Below are positions 1 through 8,062 of a DNA stretch of 64,000 nt, piece by piece. The DNA is from Zoogloea sp. LCSB751 (GTDB lineage: Bacteria; Pseudomonadota; Gammaproteobacteria; Burkholderiales; Rhodocyclaceae): NCBI RefSeq assembly GCF_002028455.1, contig NZ_MWUM01000009.1, forward strand, positions 62,001 to 126,000, in the 5' to 3' direction. Below the pieces are notes generated by a model. That model saw nothing but the letters and a program-made list of their open reading frames with translations, searched no databases and was not told the origin of the DNA. Each line of letters opens with the position of its first letter. The stretch's first letter is position 1. The translations under genes were made by a program, and so were the position numbers.

Positions 1-81
1 CTGAATGGCTGGAACGGCGAGCGCAGCAAGCGCCTTGGCGCGGCCATGCTCAATCCCATCCTCGGCCATCTGACGGACTGA
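1..81 (+). CDS. C-terminal end of an unidentified protein (partial)
   Basis: An open frame enters from the left edge and ends at TGA 79-81, leaving 26 residues that finish in ILGHLTD. The fragment is too short to assign to a family. It is followed by about 130 bases without an obvious gene before the porin. The same-strand orientation allows, but does not prove, a link with the carbohydrate porin and the lyase downstream. Confidence 0.5.
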   Translation: MNGWNGERSKRLGAAMLNPILGHLTD

Positions 82-209
82 GCGTGCGTGGGGCCGGTGC
101 CTTGCGCCGGATCCATGAACCGTAACATTACAGTCATACAATCCACCGACCCTTCATCCCACGGAGCCGGGCGACGTCCCGTTTCCGACCGCTTGTCGGA
201 TTGAATCCT

Positions 210-1577
210 ATGCGTATCCATTCTTTCGCCGGCCCCCGCTGCAGGGGACGCCGGTCATTGTCTGCATTGGCCCTCGGCCTGCTCGCCGGCCTGGTTGCAC
301 CAGGGCAAGCAAGTGCTGAATCACAAGACACCGAGACGTGGACTGCACGTTTTCAGACGACTTATGTGTGGCAGAACAAGCCGGCATTCCATGCGGACTA
401 CAGCGGCCGCAACAGTCTGACCGCCGACCACGACAAGAGCTACACGGCAACGGCGACAGCCTTCCTAGGCTTCCGACCATGGACGGGGGGCGAACTGTAC
501 TTCAACGGGGAAGAGACCCAGGGACGACCGTTTTCAAACCTGGAGGGTACTGCGGCGTTCACGAACGGGGAATTGACGCGGACCGCCGGTTCCCGTCCGA
601 AGTCGTACCGCCAGCGCCTGTTTCTGCGCCAGACCTGGGGGCTGGGCGGTGAGCAGGAACATCAAGAGGGCGACCTGAACCAGATGGCCGGTTTCGTGGA
701 CAAGAACCGGGTGGTGCTGACTGTCGGTAATTTTTCGTTGCTCGATGTTTTTGACGATAACGTCTACGCCAAGGACCCCCGTGTCCATTTCATGAATGCT
801 GCGTTCATGGCGCCGCTGGCCTACGACTACGCCGCTGACGCACGAGGTTTCGGCTGGGGTTATACGCTCGAGTGGTATCAGGATGACTGGGCAGTGCGCA
901 TCGGCCGGATGACCGGCCCGCAGGAGCCCAACATGCTTCCCATCGATTCGCGCATCGGCAAACACTATGGCGACCAGATCGAGGTGGAGCGCGCCCACAC
1001 GCTGTACGGCCAGCCCGGCAAACTCCGCGTGCTGGCCTGGCGCAACCGGGCCCGGCTGGCCCGCTTCGACGATGCGCTCGACTACCTGCGGGCCAATCCG
1101 GCAGCCGATCCGCAGGCGATCCTGGCAGTGCGCCATGGCGACCAGATCAAGTTTGGTCTCGGCATCAACCTTGAGCAGGCGATTTCTGCAGATCTGGGTT
1201 TCTTCCTGCGCGCAATGAAGGCTGACGGGCGTAGCGAGACCTTTGCGTTCACCGAGACCGACAGCTCGATCGGAACCGGTTTGTCCCTGAAGGGCAATCG
1301 CTGGGGGCGGGCGGCGGATACGGTTGGAGTCGGTTATGCCCGCAATGCGCTATCGGGGGATCGTCGCCGATATCTGGAAGCGGGAGGCCTGTCCTTCTTC
1401 CTCGGCGATGGCGGACTGAATTATCAGCCGGAGCAGGTCGTCGAGGCCTATTACAGCTTCAATGTGTGGAAAAGCCTCTTCGTGACGGCGGATGCCCAGC
1501 GGCTGTGGAACCCGGGTTACAACGCCGACCGCGGACCGGCTAATTTCTTTGCCTTGCGCTTTCATGCGGAGTTCTAA
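210..1577 (+). CDS. Carbohydrate-selective porin, OprB-like, outer membrane
   Basis: The 455-residue product begins with a basic stretch and a hydrophobic signal peptide (LSALALGLLAGL, cleavage near ASA/ES around residue 37). An all-beta porin-like body follows and ends in aromatic-F (LRFHAEF), the usual outer-membrane C-terminal signature. Segments such as GNFSLLDVFDDNVYAKDPR and the alternating aromatic strands match the OprB/carbohydrate porin family, which passes sugars across the outer membrane. ATG 210 was preferred over the in-frame TTG at 201; neither has a strong Shine-Dalgarno. A strong terminator follows. The downstream polysaccharide-lyase-like gene suggests saccharide uptake or exopolysaccharide turnover (inference). 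Confidence 0.75.
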   Translation: MRIHSFAGPRCRGRRSLSALALGLLAGLVAPGQASAESQDTETWTARFQTTYVWQNKPAFHADYSGRNSLTADHDKSYTATATAFLGFRPWTGGELYFNGEETQGRPFSNLEGTAAFTNGELTRTAGSRPKSYRQRLFLRQTWGLGGEQEHQEGDLNQMAGFVDKNRVVLTVGNFSLLDVFDDNVYAKDPRVHFMNAAFMAPLAYDYAADARGFGWGYTLEWYQDDWAVRIGRMTGPQEPNMLPIDSRIGKHYGDQIEVERAHTLYGQPGKLRVLAWRNRARLARFDDALDYLRANPAADPQAILAVRHGDQIKFGLGINLEQAISADLGFFLRAMKADGRSETFAFTETDSSIGTGLSLKGNRWGRAADTVGVGYARNALSGDRRRYLEAGGLSFFLGDGGLNYQPEQVVEAYYSFNVWKSLFVTADAQRLWNPGYNADRGPANFFALRFHAEF

Positions 1578-1619
1578 CGCCGCAAGCGGTGAGGGCGGAG
1601 AGCCTTCGGGGGAGCAAAA

Positions 1620-1649
1620 AGACGGGCATCGAGGTGCCCGTCTTTTTTT
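1620..1649 (+). terminator. Rho-independent terminator after the porin
   Basis: A perfect 9-bp stem (AGACGGGCA with TGCCCGTCT, 1620-1628 and 1635-1643) is followed by a run of T. It lies 42 bases after the porin stop codon. Confidence 0.9.
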
Positions 1650-1691
1650 GATGAATTTGTTTATTTAATGGAGATTTTTTGGATGTGACAG

Positions 1692-1734
1692 AGTTTGCAA
1701 AAAACTGATGCCAAACGGTTTGTTTTTGCAAACT
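1692..1734. repeat. AT-rich nested inverted repeat in the porin-lyase gap
   Basis: The outer arms AGTTTGCAAAAA (1692-1703) and TTTTTGCAAACT (1723-1734) are perfect inverted copies. They enclose a second dyad, CAAAC-G-GTTTG (1712-1722). The 333-base gap between porin and lyase otherwise holds only the terminator and AT-rich sequence, including a TATAAA at 1738-1743. The dyad may be an operator or a promoter-proximal structure for the lyase gene; no regulator is identified. Confidence 0.6.
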
Positions 1735-1910
1735 GCGTATAAATTAACTTGTCTCTCCGATTCCTGGTCGCAGAATTCATGAGTTTAGTTTTTTGCATTC
1801 TGCCTTGGCGGATTGTCCTACTGGCTTGACGCAGGCCCGCCGCAAGGTTGCGAAGCCGGGCGATTGGCCTTCTGAGGCATCCGCCGCTTGAACGGAGAAC
1901 AATCAGACTT

Positions 1911-3890
1911 ATGTCGAAGCTGGCCCGAGTAGGGTGGTACTGGAATCGCCTGCGCAGCCTGTCGGTGGCGGAGATCGTGAATCGGGCCGGCACTGAGGCG
2001 ACCCAGGCCGCGGGGCGCGGGCGTGCGTCGGGCCCGGCTCCTGTGGCGCGACTCGATACGCCCGGCGCATCCTGGTTGCCCGTGGACGAGATGCGGAGCA
2101 ACTCCTGGGTTCTGCTGCGGGCCGACGAAGTCCTTGCCGGATACTGGAGAGTTCTTGCCCGGGGGCGGATCGAACTCGGTTTTCCGCCGGAATGGAATCG
2201 CAATCCGGCCAACGGGGTGCTGCTGCCGCTGACCCATGGCAAGATCATGTCGGTCCGTGATACGGCAGAGGTTGGTGACATCAAGTATCTGTGGGGGCCT
2301 AATCGTCATCTGGAACTGGTGTGTCTGGCCCAGGCATGGCGGGGGACGGGGCAGCGGCGTTACCTGGATGGGATCGGGGTCCTGCTGGAAAGCTGGATCG
2401 ACCAGTGTCCCCCGACGCTTGGCCCCAACTGGTCGAGCGCGCTGGAGGCCGGCGTACGTCTCGTCAATTGGGCGACGGTCTGGCAACTGATCGGGGGGGC
2501 GGCTTCGTCCCTGTTCGAATCGCCGGTCGGCCAGGTGCTGAGGAGCGCGTGGCTGGAAAGCGTCTGGTGCCATGCGGAGTTCATCCGTAGTCATCGGTCG
2601 CGGCATTCGTCGGTCAATAGCAATCTGATTGGCGAACTGGCCGGTCTGTTCGTCGCAGGGGTCACCTGGCCGTGCTGGGATCAGTCGTCCCAGTGGCGTC
2701 GGGATGCGCGGGCGGGGCTGGAGGCGGAGGTGCTGGCCCAGATTGGGCCGGATGGTGTCGATCGGGAGCAGGCGACAGGCGGGCAGCAGTTCGTGTGGGA
2801 TTGTCTGCTGTTTGCCGGATTGGCCGCTCGGACGACGGGCAAACCGTTCTCCGGGGCCTACTGGCAGCGCATGGAGGCCATGCAGGAATACCTCGCGGCG
2901 ATCATGGATGCCGGCGGTCATGTGCCCATGTTCGGCGATACGGACGACGCACAACTGAGCGGGCTGGTGCTTGGAGCGGGCGGCGATATCCATCAGTCGC
3001 AGCTGGCCACCGCGGCCCTGCTGTTTGGCAACCCGGGGCTGGCGCGCAAGGCAGGTATCGTCGATACGCGCACCCGCTGGTTGCTTGGTGAGGCGCGGTG
3101 CCGCGAGTTCGATTCCTTGCTGCTCAAGTCGGCGCCGGCCACCGGGCGTACCGATTTTCCCGATGGTGGCACCTATGTTCTAGGCGCCAACCTGGATACG
3201 GCCGATGAGTTTCGGGTTGTTGCCGACGCAGGGCCGCTTGGGCGTGATGGCATTGCCGCCCATGGTCATGCCGATGCGCTTTCATTCACGCTGTCGGTGA
3301 GCGGGCGGGAGTTTCTGATCGATCCGGGAACGGGCACTTACCACGGTCCCAGAAAATGGCGCCAAGCATTTCGTGGTACCGCCATGCACAACACGATGAC
3401 GATCCTGAACCAGGATCAGGCCGTGTCGGGTGGCAAGTTCATCTGGTCGCGGAAATACACGACCCGTGTACTGGAGCGGGACAGCAACCGGGTCGTGGAG
3501 AGCCTGATTGCGGAGCATGACGGTTACCGGCGGCTGGCCGGGCGTCCGGTACACCGGCGTAGCTGGCGTCTGGAGAGGCAAAGCGCAAGTTTGACGGTTG
3601 TCGACGAGGTGATCGCCAGCACGCCGCAGTCGGTGAGCTTGAATTGGCATTTCAGCGAGGAATGCCACGTGACCTGTACGCCGGACGGGGTGTTGATCGC
3701 CAACGGACCGGTGCGTCTGCGGATGACGCTGCCTCCGGACGGGGAGGTGAGCATCCTGAGGGGCTCCGACGAGCCGATGGCCGGCTGGGTTTCCCGCCGC
3801 TACGACAACATGGTACCCAGCACGACCCTTGTGTGGCGGGGCCACGTCAGGGGCGGAGAGGTTCTCGAAACCGTCTTGAAACGAGCCTGA
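1911..3890 (+). CDS. Heparinase II/III-like (alginate lyase-type) polysaccharide lyase
   Basis: This 659-residue protein has a helical N-terminal heparinase II/III-type domain (residues about 1-380) and a C-terminal beta-rich domain. The latter carries the family landmarks AAHGHADALSFTLSVSG and the following DPGTGTYHG (about residues 450-480). Such enzymes cleave uronate-containing polysaccharides by beta-elimination. Many bacterial members sit in exopolysaccharide clusters, where they trim or degrade the polymer. ATG 1911 was chosen because GGAG lies 13 bases upstream and because the longer frame needs a TTG start. No clear signal peptide is seen, so periplasmic export is uncertain. The substrate is unknown. 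Confidence 0.75.
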   Translation: MSKLARVGWYWNRLRSLSVAEIVNRAGTEATQAAGRGRASGPAPVARLDTPGASWLPVDEMRSNSWVLLRADEVLAGYWRVLARGRIELGFPPEWNRNPANGVLLPLTHGKIMSVRDTAEVGDIKYLWGPNRHLELVCLAQAWRGTGQRRYLDGIGVLLESWIDQCPPTLGPNWSSALEAGVRLVNWATVWQLIGGAASSLFESPVGQVLRSAWLESVWCHAEFIRSHRSRHSSVNSNLIGELAGLFVAGVTWPCWDQSSQWRRDARAGLEAEVLAQIGPDGVDREQATGGQQFVWDCLLFAGLAARTTGKPFSGAYWQRMEAMQEYLAAIMDAGGHVPMFGDTDDAQLSGLVLGAGGDIHQSQLATAALLFGNPGLARKAGIVDTRTRWLLGEARCREFDSLLLKSAPATGRTDFPDGGTYVLGANLDTADEFRVVADAGPLGRDGIAAHGHADALSFTLSVSGREFLIDPGTGTYHGPRKWRQAFRGTAMHNTMTILNQDQAVSGGKFIWSRKYTTRVLERDSNRVVESLIAEHDGYRRLAGRPVHRRSWRLERQSASLTVVDEVIASTPQSVSLNWHFSEECHVTCTPDGVLIANGPVRLRMTLPPDGEVSILRGSDEPMAGWVSRRYDNMVPSTTLVWRGHVRGGEVLETVLKRA

Positions 3891-3897
3891 GCCCGAT

Positions 3898-4749
3898 TCA
3901 GGGTTGGGTCGGGAAGAAGAGGGCGATGACCGCCGGCGATTCGCTCCGGGCCTGGGCCCGGATGGCGGCAAGCTGCACTGCGTCCATGTCGAGCCGTGCG
4001 GCGGCGAGCGGGTCCAGCAGGCCTAGCGCAGTTTCATCCGGCTGATCGAGTTCGTCCGTCGCTAGGATCTGGTTGGCCACGTGCAGCAGCGCGGCCTCGG
4101 TGGCATGGGAGCCACCGAGGGCCGGCATCAGTTGGGCGCCGATCACCGTTGCGAAACTGGGTGGCAGGCTCCACGCGGACGCCAGCGCCGCACCGACCTC
4201 GGCATGGTTGCAGCCGATGATGGACTGCTCCGCTTCGTGGAGCGGCAGGCCGCTGTCCTGCACCTTTTCGAGCGCCGCCCGACAGAGATCGGGTACGGCC
4301 TGGAACATCACCAGATGACCGATATCGGCGAGCAGGCCTTCGATGAACAGTCGTTCCGGGTCGCCGACGCCGAGCCGCTGGGCTGCAGAACGGGCAGCCA
4401 GGCCACGGAACACGCAACCCTTCCAAAAGCGCATCAGAGGCATTTGCGGCGGCTGGATCGACGACAGCGCGGAGATGACCGTTGTGCTGAGGATCAGGTC
4501 GTGAATCTGCTGCATGCCCATCAGATTAACGGCCCGTACCACGGTCTCGATCCTGCCCGGAAAGCCGTACAGCGCGCTGTTGACGATGCGCAGCACGCGG
4601 GCCGTGATGGCCGCGTCACTGGATACCGTTTCGGCCAGTTGCTGCACCGAGCTGTCGGGGTCGTCGAGGATGTCGCGGATACGATGATAGATCGCCGGCA
4701 GGCTGGCGAGCTTCTCGACGCAGGCGACAAGTTCCTGAGGGGTGCTCAT
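3898..4749 (-). CDS. HDOD domain signalling protein
   Basis: This is a 283-residue, nearly single-domain HDOD protein. The N-terminal LASLPAIYHRIRDILDDPDSS, then DAAITARVLRIVNSALYGFPG and a later LLADIGHLV and LLHVANQIL, are typical of the HD-related output domain. In known members this is a non-catalytic regulatory module, often in chemotaxis, nucleotide signalling or stress pathways. No receiver, GAF or GGDEF partner domain is present. It is convergent with the lyase gene, with 7 bases between the stop codons. Its signal and partner cannot be read from the sequence. Confidence 0.85.
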   Translation of the reverse strand: MSTPQELVACVEKLASLPAIYHRIRDILDDPDSSVQQLAETVSSDAAITARVLRIVNSALYGFPGRIETVVRAVNLMGMQQIHDLILSTTVISALSSIQPPQMPLMRFWKGCVFRGLAARSAAQRLGVGDPERLFIEGLLADIGHLVMFQAVPDLCRAALEKVQDSGLPLHEAEQSIIGCNHAEVGAALASAWSLPPSFATVIGAQLMPALGGSHATEAALLHVANQILATDELDQPDETALGLLDPLAAARLDMDAVQLAAIRAQARSESPAVIALFFPTQP

Positions 4750-5006
4750 AGGTTCTGTGGGATGGCGGAGTCGACAAGTTTAACGGCATCTGCCAGCGCC
4801 ACTTTAGTTGCTTGCCCGTTTTTCGGACTTGGCCTGAGCGTGAAAAAAATCCTGTTTCGATCAGTCACTTGAAGGTATTTCGGGATTTGAGCACAGAGTG
4901 GGGAGGATAGGAGAAGAGGTGTGACGACGGCCTTGCTATCCTGCAGAAAACCGACCCGAAGGGCCTGCTGGCAGCGGGGCGGCAATCAAGGAGAACGGGT
5001 TTTTCA

Positions 5007-5867
5007 ATGAAGCTACTGAGCTGGAACATTCAGTGGGGGCGGGGCGCCGACGGCGAGGTGGACCTCGCCCGCAGCATTGCGGCGATCCGCATGTTGGGTG
5101 AGTTCGACGTGCTGTGCCTGCAGGAGGTGGCGGTCGGTTTTGCCAGCCTGCAGGGGCAGGCGCCGGTCGATCAGGTGGCGGTGCTCGCCGCGGCGTTTCC
5201 GGGCTATAGCACCCATTTTGCCGCCGGCGTGGATGTACCGGACCGGGAGGGAGGGCGCAATCTGTTCGGTAATCTGACCTTGTCGCGATTGCCCGTCGGG
5301 CAGGTGCTTCGTCACAGCCTGCCACGGCCGCTGGATGCCGGAGTGCCGAGCATGCCGCGGGTGTGCCTGGAGGTGGTGGTCTCAGGGCCGGCAGGGTCGG
5401 TTCGGGTGCTGAACACGCATCTGGAGTACTACTCTGGCGTGCAGCGTTCGGCACAGATCGATGCCTTGCGCAGCCTGCAGGCAGAGGTGAGGGAAGGGGA
5501 GGAAAGTGCTGCTGCTCTACCGGAGGGCAAGGCCGCAGACGAGGATTCGCCGTTTCGGCGCTGGCCGCGCCCACTGTCGGCCATCATCTGCGGTGACTTC
5601 AACTGCGAACCGGGCAGCGAGGCGTATTACCGCATGACGCTGAGCGGGCAGGCCGGTCCGGAATGGGTCGACGCATGGCCGGCCTGTTATGGAGACATCC
5701 CCCACCTGAGCACCGTCGGTTTGAACGGCGCGGAGTGGCCGGATCGGGCTTACTGCTGCGACTACTTTTTCGTCAGCACCGACCTGGTGGACAAGCTCGA
5801 CGCGGTTGCCGTCAATCAGGCTACCGCCGCCTCCGACCACCAGCCGATCATGCTCAACCTGTTGTGA
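5007..5867 (+). CDS. Endonuclease/exonuclease/phosphatase (EEP) family protein
   Basis: The 286-residue protein has the EEP fold landmarks in order: LLSWNIQWG near the N terminus, FDVLCLQEV with the metal-binding Glu, LNTHLEYYSG in the middle, ICGDFNCEPGS with the catalytic Asp/Asn, and the terminal SDHQPIML with the catalytic Asp-His. These Mg-dependent phosphodiesterases include AP endonucleases, sphingomyelinase-like enzymes and others. There is no signal peptide, so a cytoplasmic nuclease or phosphatase is likely. The substrate is not predictable. It stands alone between two minus-strand genes; the 257-base gap before it shows no clear element. Confidence 0.8.
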   Translation: MKLLSWNIQWGRGADGEVDLARSIAAIRMLGEFDVLCLQEVAVGFASLQGQAPVDQVAVLAAAFPGYSTHFAAGVDVPDREGGRNLFGNLTLSRLPVGQVLRHSLPRPLDAGVPSMPRVCLEVVVSGPAGSVRVLNTHLEYYSGVQRSAQIDALRSLQAEVREGEESAAALPEGKAADEDSPFRRWPRPLSAIICGDFNCEPGSEAYYRMTLSGQAGPEWVDAWPACYGDIPHLSTVGLNGAEWPDRAYCCDYFFVSTDLVDKLDAVAVNQATAASDHQPIMLNLL

Positions 5868-5901
5868 GTCTCTCCGTGGGCCACGGCCACGGGGCCCACG
5901 T

Positions 5902-6432
5902 TCACTCGTCCTTGAGTTCGACCAGCTCGGCCTGGTAACGGAGCGCGTTCTTCACGTAACCGTCGGCGCTGGCCTTGAGGCGGCTGATTTCGTGGTCGGT
6001 GAGCTCGCGGATGATCCGCCCTGGCGAGCCACAGACCAGCGAACGGTCCGGGATGACCTTGCCTTCCGGGATCAGGGAGTTGGCTCCGATAAGGCAGTGC
6101 TTGCCAATCACCGCACGATTGAGGACGACCGCGTTGATGCCGATCAACGTGCCTTCCCCGACCTTACAGCCATGGAGCATGGCCTTATGGCCAACGGTGA
6201 CGTCGTGGGCGATATCGAGCGGCACGCCGTCGTCGGTGTGCAGAACCGCGCCATCCTGGATATTGGTGTTTTCGCCGACCGTGATCGGGTCGTTGTCTCC
6301 GCGCAGAATCGCGCCAAACCACACGTTGACATTGGGGCCGAGGCGCACGTCACCGACGACGGTGGCATTTTCTGCGATCCAGACCCCCTCTTCCAATTGT
6401 GGAGCGCGCTCTCCGAGGCGGTAAATCGGCAT
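5902..6432 (-). CDS. Gamma carbonic anhydrase-like hexapeptide-repeat protein
   Basis: The 176-residue protein is built of left-handed beta-helix hexapeptide repeats (NATVVGDVRLGPNVNVWFGA and onward), with the His ligands of the YrdA/PaaY/gamma-CA family: HTDDGVPL, VTVGHKAMLHGC. A C-terminal helix follows (ISRLKASADGYVKNA). Family members bind Zn or Fe as trimers; some hydrate CO2, others act in thioester metabolism. ATG 6432 was chosen because AGGAAAA lies just upstream and the protein then starts at MPIYRLGER, as usual for the family. The longer frame overlaps its promoter. Confidence 0.85.
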   Translation of the reverse strand: MPIYRLGERAPQLEEGVWIAENATVVGDVRLGPNVNVWFGAILRGDNDPITVGENTNIQDGAVLHTDDGVPLDIAHDVTVGHKAMLHGCKVGEGTLIGINAVVLNRAVIGKHCLIGANSLIPEGKVIPDRSLVCGSPGRIIRELTDHEISRLKASADGYVKNALRYQAELVELKDE

Positions 6433-6494
6433 GTGTTTTCCTGTTTTAGTTGAGTCTCGGCCGTGCCGCCGAATGGCCGGTCGAAGAGCGCGCC

Positions 6495-6522
6495 ATAATA
6501 GCAGGGTGACGGTCCAGTGCAA
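6495..6522 (-). promoter_or_regulatory. Sigma70-type promoter for the gamma-carbonic anhydrase gene
   Basis: On the minus strand, TTGCAC (6522-6517) is followed after 16 bases by TATTAT (6500-6495). The predicted transcript starts near 6488, about 55 bases before ATG 6432. This supports the short start and argues against the upstream extension. Confidence 0.6.
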
Positions 6523-6674
6523 GGGGAAAGCGTAGTATTTTGATACATTTCCTTTGCTGAAATAAGGGCTTAGCACCGCCCTGAAACGGGCGAAAATGGC
6601 CGAAAATGCTTGCCAGGCGTTGAAGACCAGGGTGTCTCAAGAGGGTTTTGGTGTTTTCGATGGAAGGGGATGGA

Positions 6675-7031
6675 ATGGCGGATCTGGATGAACTGACCCG
6701 GCTCGTGTGTGCCTTTCGGGATGAGCGGGACTGGTCCCAGTTCCACTCATTGCGCAATCTGATCGTGTCCCTCAACCTCGAAGCGGGGGAACTGCTGGAA
6801 CTGACCCAGTGGAAGAGTGACGACGAGATCGCCGCGCTGCCGCAGGATCTGTACGGTCGGGAGGCGCTGGAGGACGAGTGTGCGGATGTGCTGCTGTACC
6901 TGCTGCTGATCGCGGATCGGGCGGGCATCGACCTGGCGGTGGTGGCCCGTGCCAAGCTGGCAAAGAATGCAGCCAAGTATCCGGTCGACCGATTCCGTGG
7001 GTCCCGCCGCAAATACGATGCGCCGGAGTGA
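6675..7031 (+). CDS. MazG-like nucleotide pyrophosphohydrolase
   Basis: This 118-residue all-alpha protein has the MazG-like/dCTPase pattern. It has SLRNLIVSLNLEAGELLELTQW, with the EAGELxE metal-binding Glu residues, and EDECADVLLYLLLIADRAGID, with the E-x-x-D pair. Such enzymes hydrolyse (d)NTPs to monophosphates and clean the nucleotide pool. A GGAAGGGG sequence lies 5 bases before ATG 6675; the in-frame ATG at 6660 would add five residues. It lies 80 bases upstream of rlmJ on the same strand. Confidence 0.85.
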   Translation: MADLDELTRLVCAFRDERDWSQFHSLRNLIVSLNLEAGELLELTQWKSDDEIAALPQDLYGREALEDECADVLLYLLLIADRAGIDLAVVARAKLAKNAAKYPVDRFRGSRRKYDAPE

Positions 7032-7111
7032 TCATCGGGGAGGCGGTGGGGCAGACGAGGTGTTAACATCGCGCCCCTGATCTTTCGTTCCCGTCGCCGG
7101 GTGCATCCGCC

Positions 7112-7957
7112 ATGCTGAGTTACCGCCATGCCTTCCACGCCGGAAACCACGCCGACGTGCTCAAGCACTTCGTGCTCGTCCAGTTGCTGGAATACTTCAA
7201 TCAGAAGGACAAGCCCTACTGGTACATCGATACCCATGCCGGTGCGGGGTGTTATTCCCTCGATGAGGCCTTCGCGCGCAAGAACGCAGAGTATGAGGAG
7301 GGTGTTGGTCGCCTGCTCGGTCGCAAGGACGTACCGAAGGAACTCAGGGAGTACCTGAAGGTGGTGCGTGACCTGAACAAGGACGATCGCCTGCGTCTGT
7401 ACCCCGGATCGCCGTGTTGTGCCGCGGCCCTGTTGCGTCCGGATGACCGGATGCGGCTCTTCGAGCTGCATCCGGCCGATAGTCGGCTGCTGCAGCAGAC
7501 GTTCGAAAGTACAGGGAGTAACGCGCTCGTTCTCGAACAGGACGGCTTTGCCGGCATCAATGCCTTCCTGCCGCCGCCGACCCGTCGGGCATTGGTTCTG
7601 ATCGATCCGCCATACGAGGTGAAGACCGACTACCGGACGGTGATTGCGATGCTGAAGGAGAGCCTGCGCCGTTTCGCGACGGGCACCTACGTGGTGTGGT
7701 ATCCGAAGCTGCAGTCGATGCAGTCGCGGGAGCTGCCCGACAAGCTGAAGCGCCTGCCGGTGACGAGCTGGCTGAATGTGGGCCTGGATGTGCACAAGCC
7801 TTCGGAAGATGGCTTTGGTATGCACGGGAGTGGCCTGTTCATCATCAACCCGCCGTGGACCCTGCCGGAAACCCTGAAAAAAGTGATGCCTTATCTGGTG
7901 GGGGTGCTTGGCCTCGACGATGAGGCCAAGTTCGATCTGGAATACAAGATTCCCTGA
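7112..7957 (+). CDS. rlmJ: 23S rRNA (adenine2030-N6)-methyltransferase RlmJ
   Basis: The 281-residue product begins MLSYRHAFHAGNHADVLKH, the highly conserved RlmJ N terminus, and continues with YIDTHAGAGCYSL (SAM-binding). The catalytic region LVLIDPPYE gives the DPPY motif of N6-adenine methyltransferases at about residue 165. The length matches E. coli RlmJ (about 280). It methylates A2030 of 23S rRNA. A strong inverted repeat follows the stop codon. Confidence 0.93.
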   Translation: MLSYRHAFHAGNHADVLKHFVLVQLLEYFNQKDKPYWYIDTHAGAGCYSLDEAFARKNAEYEEGVGRLLGRKDVPKELREYLKVVRDLNKDDRLRLYPGSPCCAAALLRPDDRMRLFELHPADSRLLQQTFESTGSNALVLEQDGFAGINAFLPPPTRRALVLIDPPYEVKTDYRTVIAMLKESLRRFATGTYVVWYPKLQSMQSRELPDKLKRLPVTSWLNVGLDVHKPSEDGFGMHGSGLFIINPPWTLPETLKKVMPYLVGVLGLDDEAKFDLEYKIP

Positions 7958-7960
7958 ACG

Positions 7961-8004
7961 AAATTCTGCGGGCCTGCGTTTTGACGCGCCGGCCCGCAGA
8001 ATTT
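7961..8004. terminator. Terminator hairpin after rlmJ
   Basis: A perfect 14-bp inverted repeat (AAATTCTGCGGGCC at 7961-7974 with GGCCCGCAGAATTT at 7991-8004) begins three bases after the rlmJ stop. The AAA/TTT ends suit termination in both directions. Confidence 0.75.
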
Positions 8005-8023
8005 TGCGATCCAATCTTGTTGA

Positions 8024-8057
8024 AACGCCGTTCCGGCTCTGTGGTCGGAACGGCGTT
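8024..8057. terminator. Hairpin after the CoA-transferase gene
   Basis: A perfect 12-bp inverted repeat (AACGCCGTTCCG at 8024-8035 with CGGAACGGCGTT at 8046-8057) lies just past the stop of the minus-strand gene. There is no long T run, so it is a hairpin whose terminator role is only likely. Confidence 0.55.
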
Positions 8058-8062
8058 CGTGC

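Noticed and set aside
6446..8014. 522-residue minus-strand frame over the MazG-like gene and rlmJ
   Set aside because: Antisense to two clear genes, and the carbonic anhydrase promoter lies within it.
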